A stretch of 64,000 nt of DNA from Adenophora triphylla var. japonica. Taxonomy: Eukaryota; Streptophyta; Magnoliopsida; Asterales; Campanulaceae. Location of the stretch: the NCBI GenBank assembly GCA_022495995.1, contig JAFEMH010002455.1:124001-188000 (forward strand), in the 5' to 3' direction. The position numbers and the translations under genes were made by a program. Below are positions 45,971-56,842 of this stretch, piece after piece. A model generated the notes under the pieces. It made no database searches. It was given only the letters and a program-made list of their open reading frames with translations, and was not told the DNA's origin. How positions within the stretch are numbered: position 1 is the stretch's first letter; each line of letters begins with the position of its first letter.

Positions 45971-46676
45971 AGGACCTGAACCTCAATTTCCTGATGAAGG
46001 AATTTTCGCTCTAGAAGGAGAAAATCGCTGGCAACTCTTCTTTGACGGGGCAGCTAACAAACGGGGGAATGGGATAGGAATGCTCCTGGTCGACCCCACT
46101 GACGAACATACTCCCATAGCCATAAAGCTCAACTTCGAGGTCACTGACAATGCCGCCGAGTATGAAGCCTGCATAGCCGGATTGGAGGCATCCTTGGAAA
46201 GGAACATCAAGGAGTTGGAAGTATACGGTGACTCTGCTCTCATCATCAACCAAGTCTCCAACAAGTGGAAAGTAATTGATCCAGGTCTGCAAAAGTATCA
46301 CGCTTATATGGAAGACCTCGCAGCCTAGTTCAAGGAGGTCAGCTTCCAGTACCTGCCCAGAGACCACAACAGGTTTGCAGATGCCCTGGCAACACTAGCC
46401 TCCCTTGTCGAAATACCCGAAGGAAAATTAGTTAAACCCTTCAGGGTTGGGAGAAGAGAAAACCCAGCCTACTGCTTTGAGATTGGAGCAGAGAGGGAAC
46501 CGATAAATGACCCGTGGTATGCTCAAATTTACCAATACTTGAAAGGCGGTGAAGCCTCCTTCAAAGATGAAGACGGGGAATACAAAGAAGGGATCAAGGC
46601 AAAAAGTATGATGGCTCTGAAATTCTTGGCTTCCCACTACGTACTTCTGGGAGACACGTTGTACAAAAGGCGCTAC
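45971..46676 (+). pseudogene. Tat-A second (archaeal-type) RNase H
   Basis: RWQLFFDGAANKRGNGIG, NAAEYEACIAGLEASLE, YGDSALIINQV and LPRDHNRFADALATLASL give the usual acidic residues of the additional RNase H of Tat elements. One TAG (46326) interrupts AA-stop-FKEV, fitting a CAG ancestor. A spacer up to KRRY leads to integrase. Confidence 0.87.
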
Positions 46677-47758
46677 TGAGGTCCCCTCTTACGCTGTATC
46701 AGCAAACAAAGGGCTACCGAGCTAATGAATGAAGTACATGGTGGAACCTGTGGCCCCCACATAAATGATCGAGCCTTAATGCAGATCATCCTGAGAATGG
46801 GCTACTTCTGGATCTCTATGGAGACGGATTGCATCCAGTTCGTGAGAAGCTGCGACAAATGTTAGCACTATTCAAATCTCAACCATCTGCCTCCGCACGA
46901 CCTCTATTGCATGATAACCCCTTGGCCTTTTGTTACCTAGGAATCGATGTCATTGGCAAGGTTACACCACCAGGAAGCAACTGTCACGAGTTCGTCCTGG
47001 TAGCCATAGACTATTTCACCAAGTGGGTCGAGGCCAAGTCTTACAAAGTCCTCAATTTCAAGAAGGTAGCCCTCTTCATCAAAGAAAACATCATGTGCAG
47101 ATACGGATTGCTAGCTGAAGTGATTTCCGACAATGGTTCTCATTTTGAGGGAGAATGCGACAGATTATTGGCAGAATACAAAATCACCCGTCACAAGTCA
47201 TCCCCTTATCGGCCCCAAACCAACGGTGCTGTTGAAGCGGCAAACAAGACTCTCGAAAACATCATCAGAAAGATGGCCGTACGGGGCAGAGATTGGCCAG
47301 ATAAGCTCCACCTTGCCCTCTGGGGATACAGGACATCTGTCAGAACTGCCACAGGGGAAACGCCATTTGCCCTCACTTACGGAATGGAGGCCGTACTTCC
47401 TATCGAATTGGAAATTCCCTCGCTCCGCGTGTTGTTGGAAAATCAGATCAACGAAGTTGAGTGGCTCCAGAGTCGCCACGATGAGTTGGCCCTGCTAGAT
47501 GAACGTCGTCTAAAGGCCGTGGAACACACCCGGGCCTACCAAGCAAGAATGGCCAGGGCCTTTGACAAGAAAGTGAAACATCGGGACATCCGAGAAGGCA
47601 ACCTCGTGTTAAAAGAGAAGCCCCCAACCCGCGCCAATCCACTTGGCAAATGGGATCCCTGTCTGTATCGACCCTATGTAGTTCAGAAAATCTTTTCTGG
47701 GGGAGCCATGCAGCTCGCAGACTTAGACGGAAATCCCTTTGTGCATCCAGTGAACTGA
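46677..47758 (+). pseudogene. Tat-A integrase
   Basis: The zinc domain (HGGTCGPHINDR, SCDKC) starts in the previous frame; a frameshift near 46935 moves the core into the frame that stays open to 47758. Core acids are in GIDVIGKV, ISDNGSHFEGE and PQTNGAVEAANKT. The C-terminal part (NLVLKEKPPTRANPLGKWDP, ADLDGNPFVHPVN) is followed by TGA and DKLRRYYA, so the natural end was a few residues further on. Integrates element cDNA into nuclear DNA in intact relatives. Confidence 0.9.
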
Positions 47759-47936
47759 GACAAGCTCCGCAGATACTATGCCCGAAGATCGAGTCATCCC
47801 CCCAAAAAGTGTCAAAAGAGTAATACCAAACTTGGTCGAAAATCCGAAAGGGCGGCCTAGGTAAAAAATAGGGTCGCACTTCTCTTTACCCCCTCTAAAA
47901 ATTTTTTTTAAAAAAAAAAGAGCTCAAGCTTCTACC

Positions 47937-47967
<31 letters not shown>

Positions 47968-48432
47968 GAGCTAAAGCTTCTACAAAAAAAAAAGAGTGAT
48001 AAAAGAGTAATACCCAACTAGGTTGAAAAGCCCGAAAGGACGGCCTAGGTAAAAAACAGGGTTGCACCTCTCTCGTCCCCCTCTCTACCTTCCCTTTCTA
48101 AAAAAAAAAAACAAACAACAATTCATAGGGTCGAACTACGGAGACCTGAGCCCCTTAGTCCACTTGTAAGAGGGGAACGTAGGCAGCCGAAAACGGTTCG
48201 GTCTAAAAATAAAATAAACATCAAAATTTTTTCATCAACACAAATGATCACCTCGTATCAGCGTCTCGAAAAACTCTAATGCAATTCACTTATTCATTAC
48301 AGTTAAAAACTTCTTGATGAGTTCAAGCCCGGTCTACTCTTAAACTCACAACTGCGCTAAAAGCAAAGACATAAAAAATAGATAACTAAAAACTAATGAG
48401 TCTGCAAGGGCGATCAATGGATACTCAAGGGT
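47759..48432. repeat. Tat-A spacer with ~190-bp duplication and A-rich runs
   Basis: The phrase around aagagtaataccaaacttgg (47818) recurs at 48007, with the shared tail ggcggcctaggtaaaaaa / gacggcctaggtaaaaaac. The copies are separated by A runs and agagct-aagcttctac repeats. The block near 48125-48185 (gaactacggagacctgagcc, gaacgtaggcagcc) is an instance of the conserved non-coding block seen beside tandem repeats. Confidence 0.65.
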
Positions 48433-49944
48433 CTAGCCACTAGTGCCAGCATCTCCCTCTCTCCTCCTCCGTCTCCTCCCGCCATGCCTTGAGTTCTTCC
48501 TAGGCACGAGAATGATGTCCGTCCTCCTCCTCCCTAGCTCCGGCATAGGGGCCGGGTCCATCAAGCCCGCCTCTATCAAAGCTTTGGTCACCTGGGCCTC
48601 ATCTCTAATTTCCTGCCTCCTGGGTACCGTCATGGGAGCCCTGTCCCTCTGTCATTCCTCTCTCATCTCGTATTTGAACATATCATCTCCACTCCTGTCA
48701 TATGGGCTGGCCCTCGCCTCAGCTCTCCTCAACACTGACACGGGGACATCTTCTGGTCCCACCATGGCCTCACGCCTCCTCATAAGAGCCACCTGAGTCT
48801 CCCCCATGTGTCCCTCATACCAATCCAAGTACCAAGTGGACAGATAAATGCGCTCCGGACGCCTGAGAAGGACCATAGGAGGAAACGCATGATACCTCCA
48901 TACTCGGGAAAAGAATGGAAATACAGATGGCTCATCCATAGAGACAGACATCACCACCCGGGTGGCAATATCATCGCAGCCCTCCAAAGGTACCTGCTCC
49001 ACCCCGAACTGCCTGAGAACTAAAGCCGGAATGTAGAAGGTAGACCAACTGAGCCCCGGAAGCATGACTACCTGAGATCCCTCCTGAAGCGTCCTCCTGG
49101 TCTCTATCCATCAGTGCAGAATCCACCATCGGATGTCCTGGGTACGACGCTGAGCCATCCAGCGCTCCCACGAGGCCTGATCCTCGATCTCAACTGTAAC
49201 TTCCCTCCTGGCAAAAGTCCATGGCCTGAATGCAAGAGGAGCCTCCCGCAGGACCCCCAGCCTCTCCATCAGCCACATCGACAACAGAAACGGACTTCCC
49301 CTGTGCCTGTACCGCTTCTCGACAGCCAATCGGTCAATAGCGTGAAGGGTCTCTCCCATGATCAGGGGAACTATATCCCAACCCGACCGACAGTGCACAA
49401 CAACGTCTAACAGAGACCGGTGGCACATCCCAAAGGAACAAACCATAAATAGAGACTCGATTACACAAAGAGCAAAATCATCTCAATAACAATCACCAAC
49501 AACGCCCAAGCTCCTAAACCTATCCGGGAGACCAGAAATGTCAAAATAGTCTGGTCCTCGAATCATACCTTGAGCTTCCTCCTGAGAAATTTGAAGGAAA
49601 CTGGAAAATTTGTTGGCAAAAGACATCCCTCTGGGTAAGGGAAGTGCAACCTCTTCCACCTCGGGTCCTCCAAGTAAAGCCCTGAAATCCTCAATGGTGG
49701 GAACCACTTTGTTGTAGGAGAAGCAAAAGACATGTCTCCGAGTGTCCCAGAACGCGGCAGAAGCCCTCATCAAGTCATAATTCGGAATGAGCTCCTTGAG
49801 AGACCATAAAGACTTGATCTTGTATCTCTCTTCAAAGAAGGCCCTATTCCCATGCATGACCTCCCGAGACCATTCCTTGAACTTGTCAAAGAAGATCATT
49901 TGCAACTCTTTTGGCAATTTAGGCGAATTTTTCATGTTTTCCAT
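48433..49944 (-). pseudogene. DUF7745-like gene carried antisense in Tat-A
   Basis: One frame of about 504 codons on the minus strand from MENMKNSPKLPKELQ to a basic end RRRRREGDAGTSG, broken only by three TGA codons (about 49483, 49111 and 48652). FFEERYKIKSLWSLKEL, FWDTRRHVFCFSYNKVVPT and EDFRALLGGPEVEE are the DUF7745 hallmark region (residues 35-105). Function unknown; the basic tail suggests a nuclear or nucleic-acid role (inference). Close to the Tat-C copy at 63286, which has Trp where the first TGA lies. Confidence 0.75.
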
Positions 49945-50028
49945 AGCTTTCTATGGTTTTGGGTCGTGACTTCAGAAAGAACAGGGAAGAAGATGAAGTT
50001 GAGTGATGAAAACCCATCCTGAGGTGAA

Positions 50029-50101
50029 ATTTAAATAAACCTACCAGGTGCTGCCCTTGTCCGTGCGGATGAGATTGCAGCCTCAATCTCATCCATGCGG
50101 A
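50029..50101 (-). promoter_or_regulatory. Tat-A antisense DUF7745 promoter: hairpin plus TATA-like box
   Basis: 50060-50077 (tccgtgcggatgagattg) pairs with 50084-50101 at 17 of 18 positions including two G-U pairs, around a 6-base loop. On the minus strand, tatttaaa follows at 50036-50029 and the gene starts at 49944. Relative to the LTR hairpin, one base pair has changed on both arms (A-T to G-C), which conserves pairing. Confidence 0.6.
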
Positions 50102-50418
50102 TAAGATTGTCCCCCAGTCCAAAAACCTTTTTGACAACCATGAAATCTGCTTGCCCAAATGAGGAAATCCTTCCCCAAACGGTCAAACATGAGAATATGC
50201 TTATTCCCCATGATTTTTATTCAAAATCCTCACAAAGATCCCTCTTTTGTCCCAAAAAATACAAAACCGGGCTCATGCAACTTGCATTCAGTACAGAATT
50301 AACAAAAAAAAAAATATATGTACAAAAAAAAATTAACAAAATAAAATGTAGTCATTACATCCCTAACATAAAAAATAATGTCCATACATATTGTTTCTCT
50401 CTGCCCTAACAAGTGTGC
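50102..50418. other. Short spacer between the two antisense genes
   Basis: About 300 bp, A-rich near 50300, with no coding content seen. It separates the PMD remnant (right) from the DUF7745 gene (left). Confidence 0.5.
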
Positions 50419-51557
50419 TCAATCAGAGTCACTATCCGACTCAGGAGTGGGATCCTCCTCCCTCATAATCTCCTTGCCGCGCCTCCGCACCCTCTGTTGA
50501 GCCGTGCTCGGCCCCTCCACCGCTGCCTCCGGGAAAGCCATCTCCGGCTCTACGTCATCCTCCTCGGCATCAGAATATCGGTCCTCGAGATCGGCCAGCA
50601 CGCCCCGATATGGCACCCCAATGTCGGCGAAGAAGTCATACCCGAAGGAAAAGGTGTCGGAACTCTGGCCATATGTCCCCTGGGTCTGTAAGGGATTCCC
50701 GTAACCTCCCTGGGGCTCGAAAGCGCCGTAACCACCGCCATGGGAAGAAGAGCCCTCGCCGGTCCTGCCCTGAACGAAGCCCGGTCCCTCCATGCCGCCA
50801 TAGATGATATGGTCCTGGGAAAGCTCTACGCTCCTGTCCATATAACCGGAAGGAGAAGCATCTGTCGATTCCCTGGGCTGAGTGCGAGGAGTCTCCATAG
50901 ACCTCCTCCCTGGCATAGTCCCGCTGGCAGGAATGGGGGACCTCTCCCGCATAGAGGCACTGGATCCCAGCTGTGCCGCCCTCTCTGAGGCCCGAACATT
51001 CCCCCGCGTCACGAGGTTACGAATAAACCTCTTCGCCCTGATGACCTGGCGCAACAATCGATCCAAAACCCGGGACGAGTACTGCAAAGAAGAAACAGAA
51101 GCATTAAAAGGCAATCTAAACAATGACGAAGGAAGTATAAAACCAAAATGCGATCAGCACATACCTGAGCATTCGGACGAGGTCGGAAAGCTCGCGGCGT
51201 CACCGCTGGGAGTGGTATCTGCGCCCTCATCCTGACCCCATCCTGGGTATACGAAAAGTCCGCTCGAGGGATCCTCACCACCGAATTCCCCTCCCTCGCC
51301 AGCACCTGATGTGTCCTCAGCCTGCGCCTCACAAACTGCTAGTAAGGCTCCTTAGTAACGAACTCCAGGGCAGGCCGCCCACCTCTGAACCAATCCCAGT
51401 TTGCCGTCCCTTCCCGGGGAAACAGCATGTCAGCCTGAGGCTCAGCCGGCGCCAGAGCAGCCAAGTCCAGACCATGCTGCCTCGTCACCCTCTCCCCCAA
51501 ATAGTAGACATCGCAGGTGAGTCCCCGCATGATCCACCTCTGCCTCGTGACTCTCAA
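50419..51557 (-). pseudogene. C-terminal part of antisense PMD gene in Tat-A
   Basis: Minus-strand exon from about 51557 to 51165 (RGLTCDVYYLGERVTRQHG, then VVRIPRADFSYTQDGVRMR), an intron 51164-51082 with gtatgt and ttgcag borders, then exon 51081-50419 (VIRAKRFIRNLVTRG, GYDFFADIGVPY, and an acidic tail ending SDSDSD). The same parts occur in Tat-C, where they follow the PMD core, so this is the back half of that gene. The PMD core itself is missing; the frame runs into the 71-bp tandem repeat, so the repeat has replaced or displaced it. One stop (about 51340). Confidence 0.75.
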
Positions 51558-53570
51558 CCCCGGCCGTCATCGTAAGTCCGTCCCTTAATGAAAACTTAAA
51601 GGAAGTCCATTTCCTTCCTAGTTTTCAACCTCGGTCGTCATCGTAAGTCCGTCCCTTAACGAAAACTTAACGGAAGTTCATTTCCTTGCTAGTTTTCAAC
51701 CCCGGCTGTCATCGTAAGTCCGTCCCTTAACAAAAATTAACGGAAGTCCATTTCCTTCCTAGTTTTCAACCCCGACCGTCATCGTAAACCCGTCCCTTAA
51801 CGAAAACTTAAAGAAAGTCCATTCCCTTCCTAGTTTTCAACCCCGACCGTCATCGTAAGTCCGTCCCTTAACGAAAACCTTACAGAAGTCCATTCCCTTC
51901 CTAGTTTTCAACCCCGGCTGTCATCGTAAGCCCGTCCTTTAACGAAAACTTAACGGAAGTCCATTTCCTTCCTAGTTTACAACCCCGGCCGTCATCGTAA
52001 GTCTGTCCTTTAACGAAAACTTAACCGAAGTCCATTTCTTCCTAGTTTTCAACCCCGGCCGTCATCGTAAGTCCGTCCCTTAACGAAAACTTAACGGAAA
52101 TCCATTTCCTTCCTAGTTTTCAACCCCGGCCGTCATCGTAAGTCCGTCCTTTAACGAAAACTTAACGGAAGTCCATTCCCTTCCTAGTTTTCAACACCGG
52201 CCGTCATCGTAAGTCCGTCCCTTAACGAAAACTTAACGGAAGTCCATTCCCTTCCCAGTTTTCAACCCCGGTCATCATCGTAAATCTGTCCCTTAACGAA
52301 AACTTAACGAAAGTCCATTCCCTTCCTAGTTTTCAACCCCAGCCGTCATCGTAAGTCTGTCCCTTAAAGAAAACCTAACGAAAGTCCAATCCCTTCCTAG
52401 TTTTCAACCCCGACCGTCATCGTAAGCCCGTCCTTTAACGAAAACTTAATGGAAGTCCATTTCCTTCCTAGTTTCAACCCCGACCGTCATCGTAAGTCTG
52501 TCCTTTAATGAAAAGTTAAAGGAAGTCCATTTCCTTCCTAGTTTTCAACCCCGGCCGTCATCGTATGTCCGTCCTTTAACGAAAACTTAACGAAAGTCCA
52601 TTTCCTTCCTAGTTATCAACCCCGGCCGTCATCGTAAGTCCGTCCCTTAACAAAAACTTAACGGAAGTCCATTTCCTTCCTAGTTATCAACCCCGGTCGT
52701 CATCGTAAGTCCGTCTTTTAACGAAAACTTAACGAAAATCCATTCCCTTCACAGTTTTCAACCCCGGCCGTCATCGTAAGTCCGTCCCTTAACGAAAACT
52801 TAACTGAAGTCCATTCCCTTCCCAGTTTTCAATCCCGACCGTCATCGTAAGTCCGTCCCTTAACGAAAACTTAACGGAAGTCCATTTCCTTCCTAGTTTT
52901 CAACCCCGGCTATCATCGTAAGTCCGTCCTTTAACGAAAACTTAACGGGTCCTTTAACGAAAACTTAACGGAAGTCCATTCCCTTCCTAGTTTTCAACCC
53001 CGGCCATCATCGTAAGTCCGTCCCTTAACGAAAACATAACGGAAGTGCATTCCCATCCCAGTTTTCAACCCCGGCCGTCATCGTAAGTCCGTCCCTTAAC
53101 GAAAACTTAACGGAAGTCCATTTCCTTCCTAGTTTTTCAACCACGACTGTCATCGTTAGTCCGTCCTTTAACGAAAACTTAACGGAAGTCCATTTCCTTC
53201 CAAGTTTTCAACCCCGACCGTCATCGTAAGTCCGTCCATTAACGAAAATTTAACGGAAGTCCATTTCCTTCCTAGTTTTTAACCTCGGCCGTCATCGTAA
53301 GTCCGTCCTTTAACGAAAACTTAACGGAAGTCCATTTCCTTCCTAGTTTTCAACCCCGACCATCATCGTAAGTCCGTCCTTTAACGAAAACTTAACGGAA
53401 GTCCATTTCCTTCCTAGTTTTCAACCCCGACTGTCATCGTAAGTCCGTCCTTTAACGAAAACTTAAAGGAAGTCCATTCTTTTCCTCGTTTTCAACCCCG
53501 GCCGTCATCGTATGCCCGTTCACTTAACGAAAACCTAATGGAAGCCCATTTTCCTTCCTCATTTTTAAGC
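51555..53570 (+). repeat. Tat-A tandem repeat, 71-bp unit, ~28 copies
   Basis: Unit starts caaccccggccgtcatcgta and continues agtccgtcccttaacgaaaa, with a constant 71-bp step (51555, 51626 and so on). Copies differ by point changes and rare indels; one copy near 52945 has an extra piece of about 24 bp. The tract lies in the 3' untranslated part. Its head overlaps the broken PMD gene. Confidence 0.97.
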
Positions 53571-53749
53571 CCGCACCAAGAACACACATCCCCAGCAGTT
53601 TTCGAACTACGTCCAGGCTTGATTCCCATCCGGGATACGTAGGTAGCCTACTATAGGTCCAGCCACTTGACCAATACGGTCATCCATTTTCCCCGACAGT
53701 TATCATAAGCCCGAACCTTCCCCATCGAGAACACTTTCAAAAGTCTCCC

Positions 53750-54104
53750 AATTTAGGTTCATACTTCTGAACCGAACCTCGACTTAAGTTCATACCCCTG
53801 AACTAAGTCCCAATCTAGGTTCATACTCCTGAACCGAGCCTCGACTTAAGTTCATACTCCTGAATTAAGTCCCAATCTAGGTTCATACTCCTAAACCGAA
53901 CCTGGACTTAATTTCATACCCCTGAACTAAGTCTCAATCTAGGTTCATACTCCTGAACCGAGCCTCGACTTAAGTTCATACTTTTGAACTAAGTCCCAAT
54001 CTAGGTTCATACTCCTGAACCGAGCCCCGACTTAGGTTCATACTCCTGAACTAAGTCACAACTTAGATTCATACTCCTGAACTAAGTCTCAATCTAAGTC
54101 TCAA
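53750..54104 (+). repeat. Tat-A tandem repeat, 31/62-bp unit
   Basis: Two alternating 31-bp halves, aatctaggttcatactcctg and gacttaagttcatactcctg versions, form a 62-bp unit present five to six times. Each half contains ttcata-t-ctgaac. Confidence 0.95.
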
Positions 54105-54890
54105 CGCTTCCGCTAGGTCGAGTACGTCTTCGGCAACGTATCCGCTAGGTCGAGTACGTCTTCGGCAATGCATCCGCTATGTCGAATACGTCTTCGGCAA
54201 TGCATCCGCTAGGTCGAATACGTCTTCGGTAACGCATCCGCTATGTCGAATACGTCTTCGGCAATACTTCCGCTAGGTCAAATACGTCTTCGGCAACGCT
54301 TCAGCTAGGTCGAATACGTCTTCGGCAATGCTTCAGCTAGGTCGAATACGTCTTCGGCAACGCTTCCGCTAGGTCAAATATGTCTTCGGCAATGCATCCG
54401 CTAGGTCGAATACGTCTTCGGCAACGCTTCCGCTAGGTCAAATACGTCTTCGGCAATGCATTCGCTAGGTCGAATACGTCTTCGGCAACGCATCCTCTAG
54501 GTCGAATATGTCTTCGGCAATGCATCCGCTATGTAGAATACGTCTTCGGCAACGCATCCGCTAGGCCGAATACCTCTTCGGCAATACATCCGCTATGTCG
54601 AATACATCTTCGGAAACGCATCCGCTATGTCAAATACGTCTTTGGAAACGCTTCCGCTAGGTCGAATACGTCTTCGGCAACGCTTCCGCTAGGTCTAACA
54701 CGTCTTCGAAAATGCTTCCGCTAGATTGAACACGTCTTCGGCAACGCTTCCGCTAGGTCGAATACGTCTTCGGGGACGCCTCCGCTAGGTCGAATACGTC
54801 TTCGGTAGTGCTCTCGCTAGGTCGAATACATCTTCTGAAATTCTTCCGCTAAGTCGAGTCGTCCTTCGGCAATGCCTTCGTTAGTCGAGT
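54105..54890 (+). repeat. Tat-A tandem repeat, 32-bp unit, ~24 copies
   Basis: Unit cgcttccgctaggtcgaata followed by cgtcttcggcaa, repeated head to tail with about one or two changes per copy. The array fades out near 54890, before the conserved block and the polypurine tract. Confidence 0.97.
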
Positions 54891-54949
54891 CTACCTTCGA
54901 CAATGAAAATGCGGTGGGAGGTCCATTCGTTTGACCGCTTCTTTCCCCC

Positions 54950-55030
54950 GCAAGACCTGAACTACGACCGACTTGATTCCCGCAAGGGATACGTAGGAAT
55001 CCTTTCATTAAGGGTCCAGCCATTCGACCA
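54950..55030. other. Conserved non-coding block beside tandem repeats
   Basis: gaactacgaccgacttgatt, then cccgcaagggatacgtagga and gggtccagccattcgacca. A second Tat-A copy is at about 53597-53675, and complementary copies are in Tat-C at 58425-58495, 58650-58725 and 59030-59100. Its role is unknown; it borders tandem arrays in both elements. Confidence 0.75.
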
Positions 55031-55120
55031 CCTCAGTCACCTCCTCGCCCATCTCAACAACGTTTGCCAGATTGGGGTCCTCATTTTGTCGATGACCCCA
55101 CTTCCCCTGGAAGTACCGTC

Positions 55121-55133
55121 GCCGAGGGGCTAC
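55121..55133 (+). other. Tat-A polypurine-type tract
   Basis: gccgaggggctac lies directly before the 3' LTR. The same sequence precedes the Tat-C LTR on the minus strand. Confidence 0.85.
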
Positions 55134-56583
55134 TGTGAGTACCCTAATCTGGGTCGTTAATGTTCCGTCAGCCCAAATTAATGATTTATTATCATTTAGG
55201 GGCATTTTGGATATTATTTTGACAATTTGAATGAGGAAGGACCTCTTAGAAATAAAAAGTGGACAATTACCTCGCTGGAAAGTCTGTCATTCCCAATAAA
55301 ATGGAATATTGACCATTTAGATAAGCCAAAACTGCCAGAAACAGCTTTCTGCAAAAACAGGCACGCCTGCTAGGGTCATCCGCGCGGATGAGATTGTCCC
55401 TACAATCTTGTCCACGCGGATAAGATCAGCAGCCAGGCAACCTATAAATACCCCCCTTCTCCCTCAGTTTAATATAGAGAAAAAGCCTCAAAAAATACGA
55501 AAACCTACTGTCACTCTGCCCAAATCAACCCTCAAACAACCATTTCCACTTTCAATACTCAAATTTCACACCATATTCATCCCAAAACCGCTCCTAACCC
55601 TTTGAAATCCTTCAAATCCTAAACAACAAACCCAAGACAATTGGTAAACCCTCAATCTCTTCACTCACATCCCTCTCATTTATGCATACACTCCATGTAA
55701 AAATGATGCGATTCTCCTTACTATCTTTTGTTCAACTCCCCTTTTCCTTTGTCCCAAGGATCCAAGAGGATCTCCATGGAACCCATTTCCATGAATGATC
55801 CTTCTAAATGATCCACATCCCTTTTTTATTTTATGTCATTCCCCCACTCCCCTTTTTACATTTCTTGGTATTTGTTTGCTTGACCAAGAAGATGGTCATC
55901 TTGGAGTTCATCTCTAAGGATGACCACTTCAAATGGTCCATATTTCATGTTCCTTTACATGTTTAGTTTTACTTGCTTCCTTGACCTCAATATGGTCATC
56001 TTGGAGTCAATCTCCATAGATGATCATTTCAAATGGTCAACATTATTTACATTCCTTGCAAATTCCCCTCCCCATATCTAAGATGCTCACCTTGGAACAC
56101 TTTCCATGGATGAACATCATCTAGACATCACAAAATGGGTCACACAAGATGTACAAGATACACTTGAGTATAGGTCTGAAGGATGGTCTTCCTATGACCA
56201 CCTTAGAGATCTTCCTCTAAAGGTTGATACATCTTGACCCATCCTTTTTCAAATTTACTTTCATGTTAAAAACCCTTTTTCCCTAGCAAATGAAATGCTC
56301 ACAAAGTCCCAACGTACCCCCGAGATGACTTGATTAAGTGGATTCATCAATTATGACCACTAATCAAAGTCTAGGAAAAGAGAGGACAAACATGGATGCC
56401 AAAAATCCAAATCCCCATTTACTTTCTGACTTTCAGTTACAATTCTAGTTAAGTCCTGTAAATCCAGTTAACTTCTGGAAATTACAGTGACTAAACTGGA
56501 AACTGTAAAATATGGAGACTGCAACCCTATCCGCGCGGATAAGATTGCACTACAACTTGTCCACGCGGATAACACTGCCCTCT
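55134..56583 (+). repeat. Tat-A 3' LTR, left part only
   Basis: Matches the first ~1,450 bp of the 5' LTR, from tgtgagtacccta to the second hairpin. At 56584 the similarity stops and the end of Tat-C begins. The missing ~440 bp should be found on the far side of Tat-C. Confidence 0.92.
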
Positions 56584-56811
56584 TGTAACGATGTTGCCAT
56601 TCGCGGAAAAATTCGATTTTTTCGTTTCTTTGAAAACCAAATAAAACCGGAAAATGAAGTCGCCACGCCATTTTTGTTTTAAGGGCCAAAACTTTGAAAA
56701 ATGCCCGAAATGAGAGATTTGGGTTCGGAGGTCACGTTACACGCCGGGAAGAACGTTAGTGTTCACCCGTAATGCCTCGTAAGACGAGTCTTCCAAGCAT
56801 TAAAAACCATT

Positions 56812-56842
<31 letters not shown>

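Larger units (their letters stand above)
15370..56583 (+). mobile_element. Tat-A: Ty3/gypsy Tat/Ogre-type retrotransposon, nested and decayed
   Basis: The 5' LTR (15370-17257) and the left 1.45 kb of a matching 3' LTR (55134-56583) enclose gag, protease, RT, RNase H, a second RNase H and integrase in gypsy order. The primer site is tggcgactccgctgggg, complementary to a tRNA-Arg end, as known for Ogre/Tat elements. Subtracting Tat-B (14.5 kb) and copia-D (5.1 kb) leaves roughly 21.6 kb within the window, in the size class of Ogre elements. The rest of the 3' LTR should lie beyond Tat-C, outside the window. The interior has many stops and a few frameshifts, so this copy is dead. Confidence 0.92.

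Noticed and set aside
29448..47758. Possibility that the gypsy-like pol genes are an endogenous plant pararetrovirus
   Set aside because: Integrase, LTRs, primer sites and target duplications are present, and no movement or coat protein domain is seen; these are LTR retrotransposons.
54105..54890. Regular 32-bp repeat that superficially resembles a CRISPR array
   Set aside because: Direct head-to-tail repeats without unique spacers, inside a plant retrotransposon.
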